DNA of 64,000 bases, taken from the NCBI RefSeq assembly GCF_034661235.1, contig NZ_CP141059.1, forward strand, positions 4,463,501 through 4,527,500. Direction: 5' to 3'. Source of the stretch: Nocardioides bizhenqiangii. Lineage in GTDB: Bacteria; Actinomycetota; Actinomycetes; Propionibacteriales; Nocardioidaceae. Positions 14,647 through 23,737 of this stretch are shown here, one piece after another. Every line of letters begins with the position of its first letter. Position 1 is the first letter of the stretch. Position numbers and translations under genes: made by a program. The notes under the pieces were generated by a model. It was not told the origin of the DNA. It saw nothing but the letters and a program-made list of their open reading frames with translations, and ran no database searches.

Positions 14647-16401
14647 CTACCTTCCGTAGACCCGTTCGCCGGGGGGCCACCGCGTGATGGTCACCGGCAT
14701 GGACTCGACCCGCGGGGTGCCGTCGCGGTGTCGGTAGACCAGCTGGTGCTTGAGAAACTGCTCGTCGTCGCGGTCGGGGAAGTCCGTGCGCTGGTGGGCA
14801 CCGCGCGACTCCTCGCGCTGCAGGCCGGACTGGAGGATGCACTCGCCGATGTCAAGCATGTTGGCCAGCTCCAGGGCCGCGAGCAGCTCGGTGTTGAACG
14901 ACCGGCTCGTGTCGGCGATCCCCACCCTCCCGATCCGCTGCTGGAGCTCGCGAAGGGTGTCGATGCCCTTGGCCATCTCGGGTCCGGTCCGGTAGATGCC
15001 GGCGGCGTCCTCCATCGTCGCCTGCAGCTCGCCGCGGATCGCCGCCATGCTCTCGCCTCCGGACTCCTTGCCCAGGAGGTCCCGCTCGAGCCGGCGCACC
15101 TCGTCGGCGGCCTGGGCCTCGATCACGCCCGGTGTCGGGCCCGCACTGCGGGCGAACTCCGCGGCGGCCCGGCCGGCGCGGGCGCCGAAGACCAGGCACT
15201 CCGGCAACGAGTTGGACCCGAGCCGGTTGGCGCCGTTGATGCTCACGCAGGCGGTCTCGCCCGCGGCGTAGAGCCCGCCGAGGGGGGTGGCGCCGTCGAT
15301 GTCGGTGTGGACGCCGCCCATCATGTAGTGCACGACCGGGCGGACCGGGATCAGCTCGTGCACGGGATCGATCCGCTCGTACTTCAAGCAGAGCTCGCGC
15401 ACGAACGGGAGCTTGGTGTCGATGAGGTCCGCGCCCAGGTGCCGCAGGTCGAGGTGGACGATCGGGCCCCACGGGGAGTCCGTCGTACGACCCTTCTCGA
15501 CCTCGTGGACGAACGCCTGCGAGAGCCGGTCGCGCGGGCCGAGCTCCATGCTTCGCAGCTCCGGCGTCGGTGTCGGCTTGCCGAGGTCGTAGTCCTGGAG
15601 GTAGCGGTAGCCGTCCTTGTTGATCAACCACCCGCCCTCGGCGCGGGTGGCCTCGGTGATGAGGATCCCGGTGAACGGCAGCCCGGTCGGGTGGTACTGG
15701 ACGAACTCCATGTCCTTGAGCGGCGCGCCCGCGCGGTAGGCGAGGCCCATGCCGTCGCCGGTGTTGATGTTGGCGTTGGTGGTGAACGGGAAGACCTTGC
15801 CGCAGCCACCGGTGGCGAGGATGACCGCCTTCGCGGTGACCGCCTGGATCTTGCCCGAGTAGAGCCCGATCCCGACCACACCGTGCACGCGGTCGTCGTC
15901 GTGCAGGAGGCGGGTCACGAACACCTCGTCGTAGCGTTTGACCTCGCGGTACTTCAAGGTCGTCTGGAACAGGGTGTGCAGCATGTGGAAGCCGGTCTTG
16001 TCGGCCGCGAACCAGGTCCGCTTCTTCTTCATGCCGCCGAACGGGCGGACGGCGACGCGGCCGTCGTCCTGTCGGCTCCACGGGCAGCCCCAGTGCTCGA
16101 GCTGCAGCAGCTCCCGAGGCGCCTCGTTGACGAACGCCTCGATGGCGTCCTGGTCGCCGAGCCAGTCGCTGCCCGAGATCGTGTCGTAGATGTGCTCGTC
16201 GATGCTGTCGTCGTCGGCGATGACGCCCGCCGCACCACCCTCGGCCGACACCGTGTGACTGCGCATCGGGTAGACCTTGGAGATCACTGCCACGTCGAGA
16301 TCCGGGTCGGTCTCCGCGATCGCGATCGCCGCCCGCAGGCCTGCCGCGCCGCCGCCCACGATCAGGACATCGTGGGCGGCGCGTATCAGGCCTTCACTCA
16401 C
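14647..16401 (-). CDS. frdA: Fumarate reductase flavoprotein subunit
   Basis: A 584-residue catalytic subunit interconverting fumarate and succinate. The dinucleotide fold GGGAAG is at 16-21; covalent FAD attachment is expected at His49 in [11 protein letters not shown]; the FAD/active-site signature includes [23 protein letters not shown]; and the C-terminal [11 protein letters not shown] region is complete. Length is normal. The GTG start overlaps the end of a 75-codon ORF by 8 nt and has GAGGAG upstream, so translation is probably coupled to it. It heads the frdABCD operon. Confidence 0.93.
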   Translation of the reverse strand: MSEGLIRAAHDVLIVGGGAAGLRAAIAIAETDPDLDVAVISKVYPMRSHTVSAEGGAAGVIADDDSIDEHIYDTISGSDWLGDQDAIEAFVNEAPRELLQLEHWGCPWSRQDDGRVAVRPFGGMKKKRTWFAADKTGFHMLHTLFQTTLKYREVKRYDEVFVTRLLHDDDRVHGVVGIGLYSGKIQAVTAKAVILATGGCGKVFPFTTNANINTGDGMGLAYRAGAPLKDMEFVQYHPTGLPFTGILITEATRAEGGWLINKDGYRYLQDYDLGKPTPTPELRSMELGPRDRLSQAFVHEVEKGRTTDSPWGPIVHLDLRHLGADLIDTKLPFVRELCLKYERIDPVHELIPVRPVVHYMMGGVHTDIDGATPLGGLYAAGETACVSINGANRLGSNSLPECLVFGARAGRAAAEFARSAGPTPGVIEAQAADEVRRLERDLLGKESGGESMAAIRGELQATMEDAAGIYRTGPEMAKGIDTLRELQQRIGRVGIADTSRSFNTELLAALELANMLDIGECILQSGLQREESRGAHQRTDFPDRDDEQFLKHQLVYRHRDGTPRVESMPVTITRWPPGERVYGR

Positions 16402-16621
16402 CTCGCAGCTCCTCGTCGAGAAGCACCTTCCCGTGGTGGTTCACGACCATGAAGTGGACGCTGCCGTCGTGGTACTCCTCCTTCGTGGTCCGACACCCGC
16501 AGGAGTAACGGCGATCCTCGGTGAAGAGGCCCTGGTGGTCCTCGGTCATCACGCTCTCGCCGTCGCGCTTCTTGCCGCATGGCGCGAGCCCGGTCTCGAA
16601 GCGGCTGACGGTGGTGGTCAC
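16394..16621 (-). CDS. Small hypothetical protein coupled to frdA
   Basis: A 75-residue soluble protein with Cys15 in [10 protein letters not shown] and a CGC pair ([26 protein letters not shown]) plus three His, suggesting possible metal binding. The GTG start at 16621 has GAGGTG about 8 nt upstream, and the stop overlaps the frdA start by 8 nt, so it is the promoter-proximal cistron of the frd operon. I recognise no family. It may act in maturation or regulation of the reductase, but that is inferred from position only. Confidence 0.55.
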   Translation of the reverse strand: MTTTVSRFETGLAPCGKKRDGESVMTEDHQGLFTEDRRYSCGCRTTKEEYHDGSVHFMVVNHHGKVLLDEELRGE

Positions 16622-16750
16622 GCTGCACCTCGCTCACGAAGGGGGCTGTTCGTTGTCAGGGTGCTCCCCTCCGGGCCGAATGTGAAGAGGTGATCGCGCG
16701 CCCGGCCGGATGTCTTCCCCTTCGACCCGGGTTGCGGGCATGCTCTGACG

Positions 16751-17086
16751 ATGAGCCTTGACCCCGCGGAGACGAACCCCGATTTCTACAAGGTCATCTT
16801 CGAGAACGACCGGGTCCGGGTGCTGGAGTACCAGGACCAGCCGGGCGACGCGACGACGACGCACGCCCACCCCGACAGCGTGATGATCACACTCAGCTCG
16901 TTCCGCCGCCGTCTCGTGCACGGCGACGAGCAGCGTGACGTCGACCTCGAAACAGGCACCGTGCGTTGGCTCGACGCACAAGTGCACCGTGGCGAGAACA
17001 TCGGCGACACCCCCAGCCACTCGATCTTCATCGAGCTCAAGGAAGGTGCGGGCGGCGAGGCCAAGGGGACACTCGGACCGTCGTGA
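16751..17086 (+). CDS. Small cupin-like protein
   Basis: 111 residues forming a single cupin barrel: DRVRVLEYQDQPGDATTTHAHPDSVMITLSSFRRRLVHGDEQRDVDLETGTVRWLDAQVHRGENIGDTPSHSIFIELK. The THAHPD...E-type motif 1 and the HRGEN...H motif 2 retain His residues for a metal, so it could be a small dioxygenase or a binding protein. It diverges from the frd operon and precedes the heme peroxidase gene by 134 bp. Function is not predictable. Confidence 0.75.
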   Translation: MSLDPAETNPDFYKVIFENDRVRVLEYQDQPGDATTTHAHPDSVMITLSSFRRRLVHGDEQRDVDLETGTVRWLDAQVHRGENIGDTPSHSIFIELKEGAGGEAKGTLGPS

Positions 17087-17220
17087 CGATCGACGGTGCT
17101 AGCCCGCCGCGATCTGCTCTGTCCAGGTCCTGCCGGACGTGGGTCGTCCCTTCGTGCAACCGATGGGCGGGTGTGTGCGTCAGTCCTACTACGACCACAT
17201 CCGCATCGTGAGGAGCAGGA

Positions 17221-18795
17221 ATGCCGGACGGGACCAGGGGTCAGCGGGAGCGCGGCCATGGGCAGGAGCAGTACGTCATCGAAGGCGAGGGATCGGTGGG
17301 CGCCGACCGGGCTGTGAGCGCGGCCGAGGCGGCACCGCCGTTCCGCTTCTCGCGGGTCGGGCCCCGGGGCAAGCGCCTCGACTCGAGGGTCCGGAGCAAG
17401 GTCGCGCGCGCGATGACCACCGGACGCCAGCGGGACGGGAGGATCCCTGCGGGCTACACCTACTTGGGGCAGTTCGTCGACCACGACCTCACCTTCGACG
17501 CCACGACGGTGGCGCTCGGCGAGAACATCACACCCGCCGACCTGCTGCAGGGGCGGTCGCCGACCCTCGACCTCGACAGCCTCTACGGCTTCGGTCCCGA
17601 CGACGAGGTGTCCCAGAAGTTCTACGCGGACGACCGGACCCACCTCGAGGTCGGCACCACGACCAGGATCGGCAACCTCGTCGCCCGGGAGGGGTTCGAC
17701 GTACCCCGGGTGGGGACGGGCACCCGGCCCCGGCGGGCGAACATCCCCGATTCTCGAAACGACGAGAACCTAGCCGTCGCCCAGCACCACGCGGCCTTCA
17801 TCCGGTTCCACAACCGCGTCGTGGACAAGCTGCCCGCATCGGTGCCGGCGGCCGACCGGTTCCAGAGGGCACGGCGGGTCGTCGTCCTCCACTACCAGTG
17901 GATGCTGAAGACCGACTACCTGCCGCGGATCGTCGATCCCGCAATAGTCACCGACGTGTTCACCAACGGACGGAGGGTCTTCGAGGTCGGCGCCGATCCG
18001 TTCGCGATGCCGACGATGCCGGTGGAGTTCTCGGTGGGCGCGTTCCGGCTGGGGCACTCGATGATCCGCGAGTCCTACGACTGGAACGCGGAGTTCCCTG
18101 ACGGTGCGGGCTCGCTGTTCCTCCTCTTCGACTTCTCGCGCACCAGCGGGACCTTGGGCGGGTTCCCGACGCTGCCGAGCAACTGGATCGCCGATTGGCG
18201 CCGCCTCTACCGGTTCAGCCAGATCGACCGCCCGGACCTCGACCCGCCGGCCGGGGAGTTCAACAACGCCCGGCGCATCGACACCGCGCTGGTCGACCCG
18301 CTCGCCGACCTACCGCTCGGTTCGTTCGGTGGGGAAGACGGAGACGCCGGGACGCTGCGGGCGAACCTTGCCTTCCGCAACCTCACCCGGGCCGCGATGC
18401 TCAGGCTGGCCAGCGGCCAGCAGCTGGCCGACTTCATGACGGCACGAGGTGTGCCCATCGCCAAGCTCACCGCAGACCAGATCCGTGACGGGCTGAACGG
18501 CGCTGACCTGTCCGCTCTCACCCCGGCCCAGCTGTCCGCGTTCCTCACCGACACACCGCTCTGGTTCTACGTGCTGCGCGAGGCCGAGCTCAACAACGGC
18601 CGGCTGACCGGGGTTGGGGGCAGGTTGGTCGTCGAGACGTTCCACCGGGCGATGGAGGGCAGCAGGAACTCGATCGTGCGCAACCCCGCGTGGCGGCCGA
18701 GGATCGGTCCGGTGGCCGAGCGGTTCGGGATGGTCGACCTGCTGGTCTTCGCGTTCCAGAACAAGAAGTCCCTGCTCGCACCGCTGGGCGACTGA
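17221..18795 (+). CDS. Animal-type heme peroxidase (myeloperoxidase superfamily)
   Basis: 524 residues. The distal site GQFVDHDLTFD is at 83-93 (His88 between Asp87 and Asp89; in mammalian enzymes the Asp esterifies heme), and the proximal His is His279 in AFRLGHSMIRESYDWN. DSRNDENLAVAQHHAAFIRFHNRVVD at about 177-202 is the bacterial version of the conserved 'GD.R..E...L...H....REHN' region. These are the marks of peroxidase-cyclooxygenase superfamily members found sporadically in bacteria. No signal peptide is visible, so it may be cytoplasmic or exported by another route. It would oxidise halides or organic substrates with peroxide. AGGAG precedes the ATG. Confidence 0.88.
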   Translation: MPDGTRGQRERGHGQEQYVIEGEGSVGADRAVSAAEAAPPFRFSRVGPRGKRLDSRVRSKVARAMTTGRQRDGRIPAGYTYLGQFVDHDLTFDATTVALGENITPADLLQGRSPTLDLDSLYGFGPDDEVSQKFYADDRTHLEVGTTTRIGNLVAREGFDVPRVGTGTRPRRANIPDSRNDENLAVAQHHAAFIRFHNRVVDKLPASVPAADRFQRARRVVVLHYQWMLKTDYLPRIVDPAIVTDVFTNGRRVFEVGADPFAMPTMPVEFSVGAFRLGHSMIRESYDWNAEFPDGAGSLFLLFDFSRTSGTLGGFPTLPSNWIADWRRLYRFSQIDRPDLDPPAGEFNNARRIDTALVDPLADLPLGSFGGEDGDAGTLRANLAFRNLTRAAMLRLASGQQLADFMTARGVPIAKLTADQIRDGLNGADLSALTPAQLSAFLTDTPLWFYVLREAELNNGRLTGVGGRLVVETFHRAMEGSRNSIVRNPAWRPRIGPVAERFGMVDLLVFAFQNKKSLLAPLGD

Positions 18796-18903
18796 CCGGT
18801 CGACCTACCCGGCCACGAAAACGGCCCACGTGATCAGCCGGCCAGCCATGTTCGGAGTATTCCGGGTGAGGCAAGAGCCGACACACCGCGACGCGCTGCG
18901 TCC

Positions 18904-19782
18904 TCAGCCGGTGTAGCTGGTCCACACGGGGTCGGTCAGGAGCTCCTTGACGTGCTCGACGGTCAACGCCGGCTGGTCGGCGGGGTCGTGCTGGGTGTCG
19001 GGCCGGTCGTCCCGCGTGCCTTCGCCGACGTAGATCTCGACGTGGCCGCCGTCGGGACCGACGAGGGTGGCCAGGATGTAGGACTTGTCCGTCGGTTCGT
19101 CCTGGCCGTTGACGACCGTCGCCTCGACCTTCTCGGTGATGACACCGACCAGGTTGCCTTCGTCGTCGCGGATCTCTTCGCACGTGATCGCGGGGTCGCA
19201 GGCCTCGACCGTCTGCATCGGCTCCCAGGTGGCGCAGAGCGTGATGGTGCCGTCGTCATTCGGCATCGGCTCGACCGCCGGCGCGGGAGGCGGGAGGAGC
19301 CGCACCGATGCGAAGTCGGGATCAGCCGCCTCGACCAGGTTGCCGCTCCAGATGCCGACGGACGCGTCCTCGGTCTTGCCGATGGTCATGGCCCGGGGCA
19401 GCCGGTCCGCCAGCGTGGCGGTGACCTGGTCGGCCGGCATGTCCCACCAGCCGGCGGGGCGGACGCGACAGCCGTTGTCGTCGATGACGTCACTCTTCGA
19501 TCCGGTCGGGTCGGCCTTCGGGGAGGGGCTGGGCTCGTCGCCGTAGCCCGGATCCGTGGCTCCGCCACCCGGCTCGGTGCCGGTGCCCTGGGTCAGCGGA
19601 TATCCGAGGGCACCGGCGGCAGCGATCACGGCCACCCCACCAGCGGCGTAGCCGACGCGCCGATGGGTGCGGTGCCGCCGTGCCTTCGCCATCACGCCGT
19701 TCGTGACGTCGGGCGCACGGAGACCTCCGACCGCGCGGTCCATCCGGTCTCGCAGGCCGATGTTGTCGTCGATGTCGAACAT
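18904..19782 (-). CDS. Single-pass membrane protein, probable anti-sigma partner
   Basis: 292 residues: a short cytoplasmic N-terminus (FDIDDNIGLRDRMDRAVGGLRAPDVTNGVMAKARRHRTHRR), one transmembrane helix at about 58-77, a Pro/Gly/Ser linker (GTGTEPGGGATDPGYGDEPSPSPK), and an extracytoplasmic domain with Cys103, Cys182, Cys193 and Cys200. It follows the SigE-type sigma gene in the same direction with a 23-bp gap, a position that anti-sigma or sigma-associated membrane proteins usually take. There is no zinc-finger ZAS motif, so the anti-sigma role is inferred from context. Confidence 0.65.
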   Translation of the reverse strand: MFDIDDNIGLRDRMDRAVGGLRAPDVTNGVMAKARRHRTHRRVGYAAGGVAVIAAAGALGYPLTQGTGTEPGGGATDPGYGDEPSPSPKADPTGSKSDVIDDNGCRVRPAGWWDMPADQVTATLADRLPRAMTIGKTEDASVGIWSGNLVEAADPDFASVRLLPPPAPAVEPMPNDDGTITLCATWEPMQTVEACDPAITCEEIRDDEGNLVGVITEKVEATVVNGQDEPTDKSYILATLVGPDGGHVEIYVGEGTRDDRPDTQHDPADQPALTVEHVKELLTDPVWTSYTG

Positions 19783-19805
19783 GGTCGTCTCCTCGAAGTG
19801 GCCGG

Positions 19806-20345
19806 TCACGCCACGGGGTTGGGGCTGGACGGGTGGGATGTCGTGGGATCGGGGGCGTCGTCGCCGAGCAGGTCGCGGAGCAGCCGTAGGCCGCGCAGGC
19901 AACGGTTCTTGACGGCCGCCTCGGTGAGACCCAGGTCGGCGGCGGTCGCCGCGACGCTCTGGTCGTTCCAGTAGCGCAGCACGACCGCGGCCCGGTCGAG
20001 CGGAGCCAGCTCGGCCAGCGCCGCCATCAGCGTCAGTCGCTCGACGGGGTCCACCGGCTCGCGCGCCGGCGGCTCGGGTGTCCGGTCGACCGGCAGCTCC
20101 CCGCTGCGGCGGAGCCGGCGCTCACTCAGGAACGACTTGATCAGGATGCCGTGGGCATAGGCGACCGGGTCGTTGGCGGCACGCAGCCGTCGCCATCCGA
20201 CGTACACCTTGGTGAGGGTGGTCTGCAGCAGGTCTTCGGCGGCGTGCGGCGAGGTGGTGAGCAGGTAGGCGCTGCGGTAGAGCTGGTCCGATCGTGCGGC
20301 CACGAACTCGGTGAACTCCGCGTCGTCGCGGGCACTGCGTCGCAA
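19806..20345 (-). CDS. SigE-family RNA polymerase ECF sigma factor
   Basis: 179 residues. Region 2 is at about 8-72 (FTEFVAARSDQLYRSAYLLTTSPHAAEDLLQTTLTKVYVGWRRLR), and region 4 is at about 104-160 (RLTLMAALAELAPLDRAAVVLRYWNDQSVAATAADLGLTEAAVKNRCLRGLRLLRDLL). It matches the actinobacterial 'SigE family' ECF group. The start is a TTG preceded closely by GAGGAGG; no ATG or GTG is available. It is cotranscribed with the downstream membrane protein. Confidence 0.88.
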   Translation of the reverse strand: MRRSARDDAEFTEFVAARSDQLYRSAYLLTTSPHAAEDLLQTTLTKVYVGWRRLRAANDPVAYAHGILIKSFLSERRLRRSGELPVDRTPEPPAREPVDPVERLTLMAALAELAPLDRAAVVLRYWNDQSVAATAADLGLTEAAVKNRCLRGLRLLRDLLGDDAPDPTTSHPSSPNPVA

Positions 20346-20428
20346 TGGTCCTCCTCGGTGGGTTCACGCTGAAGACGCGCCGTACCAAGGATCCGGTCTC
20401 AACCGATCTGGTGCACGAGAACGGCCGG

Positions 20429-21085
20429 TCAGTCTCCGAGGTGCGCCCGCTCGGCGCCGATCGTGGTGTCGTCGCCGTGACCGGTGTGCACGACCGTGTC
20501 GTCGGGGAGCGCGAACAGCTTGGCGCTGATCGACGCCTCCAGGGTGGGTAGGTCGCTGAACGAGCGACCGGTCGCGCCCGGGCCACCCTGGAACAGGGTG
20601 TCGCCGGTGAACACGCAACCCAGGTCGGGCGCGTGCAGGCAGACCGCACCCGGTGCGTGGCCCGGGGTGTGCAGCACGGTCAACGTCGTACCGGCCACAT
20701 CGATCTTCATGCCGTCGGAGAGGTCGACGTCCCACAGGTGGCCGTCGACGGCATCGGGGCCACCATGGGTGAGCTCCCACAGTGGCCGGTCGTCGGGGTG
20801 GAGCAGGATCGGCGCCCCTGATCCGTCGTTGGCCCGTTCGCGCAGTGCCGGTGCCACCCGCACGTGGTCGTCGTGGGCGTGGGTGCACACGATCGCCCTG
20901 ATCCGGCGATCCCCGACGACGGCGAGGATGTCGTCGACCGAGTGCGGTGCGTCGATGACGACGCACTCGCTGTCGTCGCCGACGACCCAGATGTTGTTGT
21001 CGACGTCGAAGGTCTCGCCGTCGAGGCTGAAGGTGCCGCTGCTGACAGCGTGGTCGACCCGGAGGCCGCTCGAGGGGCCGGCCAT
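20429..21085 (-). CDS. Metallo-beta-lactamase-fold hydrolase of the mscR operon
   Basis: 218 residues with the binuclear metal motif THAHDDH at 68-74, later HTPGHAPGA and FTGDTLFQGGPGATGRS, as in glyoxalase II-like thioesterases. It follows mscR with a 1-nt stop/start overlap. In mycobacteria the same pair exists (Rv2259/Rv2260), where the MBL protein is thought to hydrolyse S-formylmycothiol formed by MscR. That reaction is inferred from context. Confidence 0.85.
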   Translation of the reverse strand: MAGPSSGLRVDHAVSSGTFSLDGETFDVDNNIWVVGDDSECVVIDAPHSVDDILAVVGDRRIRAIVCTHAHDDHVRVAPALRERANDGSGAPILLHPDDRPLWELTHGGPDAVDGHLWDVDLSDGMKIDVAGTTLTVLHTPGHAPGAVCLHAPDLGCVFTGDTLFQGGPGATGRSFSDLPTLEASISAKLFALPDDTVVHTGHGDDTTIGAERAHLGD

Positions 21086-22206
21086 CAGAGGACGACGACC
21101 GAGCGCAGGACGTCGCCGTGGTGCATCCGCTCGAACGCCGCCTCCACGTCACTGAGCCCGATCTCCTCGCTGACGAAGGCGTCGAGATCGAGCCGACCCT
21201 GCAGGTAGAGGTCGACCAACATGGGGAAGTCGCGGCTGGGCAGGCAGTCGCCGTACCAGCTGGACTTCAGCGCGCCGCCGCGGCCGAACACGTCGATGAG
21301 CGGGATGTCGGGGACCTTCATGTCCGGCGTCGGTACGCCGACCAGGACCAGGGTGCCGGCAAGGTCGCGGGCGTAGAACGCTTGTTGCCAGGTCTCCGGG
21401 CGCCCGACCGCCTCGACGACCACGTCGGCGCCGTCGGCGCCCTCGTAGGTCTCCGCGCAGATCCGCTTGATCTCCGTGACCGGGTCCAGCCCGGACAGGG
21501 GCGAGGAGTCGATGGTGTGGGTAGCGCCCATCTTCTTCGCTGTCTTCAGCTTCTTGGCGTCGATGTCGACCGCGATGATCGGGCTCGCGCCCGCCAGCGC
21601 TGCGCCGGCGATGGCTGCGACGCCTACGCCGCCGCAGCCGATGACCGCGATGCTGCGACCCCGGGTCACGGCGCCGGTGTTGATCGCAGCACCGATGCCG
21701 GCCATCACGCCGCACCCGAGCAGGCCCACGGCGGCGGGTCGGGCCGCCGGGTCGACCTTCGTGCACTGGCCCGCAGCGACCAGCGTCTTCTCCGCGAACG
21801 CACCGATGCCCAGCGCCGGCGACAGCTCCGTACCGGCGTCCGGTCCCTCGGCCAGTGTCATCCTCTGCTGCGCGTTGTGGGTCGCGAAGCAGTAGTGGAG
21901 ATCGCCGCGCTTGCAGGCGCGGCACTCGGCGCACACCGCGCGCCAGTTGAGGACGACGAAGTCGCCCGGCGCCACACCCGTGACGTCCGGGCCGACGGCC
22001 TCGACGATCCCCGAGGCCTCGTGTCCCAGCAGGAAGGGGAACTCGTCGTTGATGCCGCCCTCGCGGTAGTGCAGGTCGGTGTGGCAGACCCCGCAGGTCA
22101 GCACCTTCACCACCGCCTCGCCCGGGCCCGGGTCCGGGACGTTGATGGTCACGATCTCGACCGGGGCTCCCTTTGCGCGGGCGACGACCGCCCGGACCTG
22201 CTGCAT
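21085..22206 (-). CDS. mscR: S-(hydroxymethyl)mycothiol dehydrogenase
   Basis: A 373-residue zinc-dependent medium-chain dehydrogenase that oxidises the formaldehyde-mycothiol adduct with NAD, and may reduce S-nitrosomycothiol. Catalytic zinc ligands are Cys41 in CGVCHTD and His62-Glu63 in GHEASG; the structural zinc is held by Cys92, 95, 98 and 106. The NAD fold is [18 protein letters not shown]. The N-terminus ([29 protein letters not shown]) is typical of the mycothiol-dependent group. It is first in a two-gene operon with the MBL hydrolase. A CCGAC-TG-GTCGG dyad lies upstream at 22265-22276. Confidence 0.92.
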   Translation of the reverse strand: MQQVRAVVARAKGAPVEIVTINVPDPGPGEAVVKVLTCGVCHTDLHYREGGINDEFPFLLGHEASGIVEAVGPDVTGVAPGDFVVLNWRAVCAECRACKRGDLHYCFATHNAQQRMTLAEGPDAGTELSPALGIGAFAEKTLVAAGQCTKVDPAARPAAVGLLGCGVMAGIGAAINTGAVTRGRSIAVIGCGGVGVAAIAGAALAGASPIIAVDIDAKKLKTAKKMGATHTIDSSPLSGLDPVTEIKRICAETYEGADGADVVVEAVGRPETWQQAFYARDLAGTLVLVGVPTPDMKVPDIPLIDVFGRGGALKSSWYGDCLPSRDFPMLVDLYLQGRLDLDAFVSEEIGLSDVEAAFERMHHGDVLRSVVVL

Positions 22207-22338
22207 GCGACTGGTCTCCTCTGTGGCTGACGACGAACCATCGAGTGCATCAACCTAGGCGCAACCGACTGGTCGGCGCGACGGTCGGCCGGCCATCAGC
22301 CGCGTCGGACTGTCCGTCGCTTCTGCTTGGCTGGCGCC

Positions 22339-22890
22339 ATGTTCGCCGATCTGCCGCCCTTCGCGGCCTGGCGCTTCGTCGACGCGGTCGACGGGTTCGA
22401 GGTGATGTACGCCGAGCCGGGCCGACTGCGCGGGCACACCTCCGCCGTCGAGGACGGCGAGGCCTACGCGGTCACCTACGAGATCACGCTGGACGACCGC
22501 TGGCGGACCCGCCGGGTGCAGGTCTCGTCCGACACCGTGGCCGGCACCCGCACGACCGTGCTGGTCTCCGACGGGGACGGCCGGTGGACCGTGGAGGGCC
22601 ACCCTGCGCCGCACCTCGACGGCCTCGTCGACGTCGACCTCGAGGCATCGGCATGCACGAACACCCTGCCCATCCACCGGTTGCGGCTGCCCGCCGACGA
22701 GGTGGTCACCGCGTCCGCGGTCTACGTCCAGGCCCTCGACCTCACGGCGCGGCGCCTCGACCAGACCTACCGGCGGCTCGACGACCACCGGTTCGACTAC
22801 ACCTCGGAGGGCGACTTCCGAGCCGTGCTCACATACGACGATGCCGGGCTGGTCCTCGACTATCCCGGCATCGCCGTTCGGTTCGCCTAG
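22339..22890 (+). CDS. Putative glycolipid-binding protein
   Basis: 183 residues matching the actinobacterial/pseudomonad 'putative glycolipid-binding' family (PF06475-like): FEVMYAEPGRLRGHTSAVEDGEAYAVTYEITLDDRWRTRRVQV, DGRWTVEGHPAPHLDGLVDVDLEASACTNTLPIHRL and QTYRRLDDHRFDYTSEGDFRAVLTYDDAGLVLDYPGIAVR. Residues DGDG.W......L.G..D.DL..S..TN..P are the conserved core. No signal peptide. Its physiological ligand is unknown. The ATG at 22339 is used; a TTG 12 nt earlier is less likely. Confidence 0.82.
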   Translation: MFADLPPFAAWRFVDAVDGFEVMYAEPGRLRGHTSAVEDGEAYAVTYEITLDDRWRTRRVQVSSDTVAGTRTTVLVSDGDGRWTVEGHPAPHLDGLVDVDLEASACTNTLPIHRLRLPADEVVTASAVYVQALDLTARRLDQTYRRLDDHRFDYTSEGDFRAVLTYDDAGLVLDYPGIAVRFA

Positions 22891-22917
22891 CAGCAGGCGG
22901 CCTCGCTCCTTCATCGA

Positions 22918-23631
22918 TCAGCTGCGCCTGCGCGACAGGAGGCCTCCTCCGACCAACGCCAACTCGGCGAGGCCGAGTGTCGCGCCGGTGATCCACAGGG
23001 CGCAGGTGACCCACCCGAACACCGGCACCGTGGCGCCGACGTCTGCCTGCACGGCGACACCGCTGGTGGCGTCGGCGTTCATGATGACCGCCGTCCAGTT
23101 GCCGTTCCTGGGGGTCCAGGTCACGCTCTGGGTGCCGGGACCGCTCGTCTGGGCGATCCAGATGTCCGCGTCCGCCGGCGTGCTGGCCGGTGCTCCGCCG
23201 ATGTGGTCGGTGTTCGTCGTCTCCTGGTCGTCGACGTCCTCGACCGTCGTGTAGGCGACACCGCGCAAGTACGCCTTGGCGTCGTCCGCGCGGGCGATGC
23301 CGATGAAGACCGAGGTGTCCGGGTCGGCGCTGGTGGCGCGCAGCCGCGCGCGGCCGAGGATCCAGTCACCGCTCAGTCCGTTGAGATCGACCTCCTTGAC
23401 GGCGAGGGCGTGACCGCCGGTGTCGAGCGAGGTCTCGTCGGTGGTGAGGTAGTCACCGTCCCGACGGTCGTCGTCGAACCAGCTGAGCACGCCGGCGGTG
23501 GCGAGGGAGCCGGCGGCTCCGATCAGCAGGAACAGCCCCAGGACGAGCGCGACCACGCGGCGGGCGGACCGCCGGGGGGCCCGGACGGGCTGGGGGACGG
23601 GGGGTCGGGGGTGAGGGGCGGTGATGGTCAT
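22918..23631 (-). CDS. Two-pass membrane protein with extracytoplasmic domain
   Basis: 237 residues: a Pro-rich cytoplasmic start (TITAPHPRPPVPQPVRAPRRSARR), a transmembrane helix at about 27-49, an extracytoplasmic beta-rich domain (TDETSLDTGGHALAVKEVDLNGLSGDWILGRARLRATSADPDTSVFIGIARADDAKAYLRGVAYTTVED, then TWTPRNGNWTAVIMNADATSGVAVQADVGA), and a second transmembrane helix near the C-terminus ending SRRRS. This architecture is common in actinobacteria next to ABC or two-component genes; function unknown. It lies downstream of the ABC operon, separated by a strong hairpin. Confidence 0.7.
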   Translation of the reverse strand: MTITAPHPRPPVPQPVRAPRRSARRVVALVLGLFLLIGAAGSLATAGVLSWFDDDRRDGDYLTTDETSLDTGGHALAVKEVDLNGLSGDWILGRARLRATSADPDTSVFIGIARADDAKAYLRGVAYTTVEDVDDQETTNTDHIGGAPASTPADADIWIAQTSGPGTQSVTWTPRNGNWTAVIMNADATSGVAVQADVGATVPVFGWVTCALWITGATLGLAELALVGGGLLSRRRS

Positions 23632-23691
23632 GGTGTTTCTCCTTGCTGAGGTCAGTAGTCGTTCGAGTGAGTGCGGCGCAGGTGCCGCCGA

Positions 23692-23721
23692 GCCGGGCAG
23701 TGTCGGGTGACACTGCCCGGC
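23692..23721 (-). terminator. Strong hairpin after the ABC permease
   Basis: A perfect 13-bp stem (GCCGGGCAGTGTC / GACACTGCCCGGC) with loop GGGT, 17 bp after the permease stop. There is no T-run. It is the likely terminator of the ABC transporter operon and separates it from the gene at 22918. Confidence 0.6.
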
Positions 23722-23737
23722 CTGGTGCGGGACTGGG

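Noticed and set aside
14728..16452. 574-codon plus-strand frame opposite frdA
   Set aside because: Shadow of frdA, which has complete FAD and active-site motifs.
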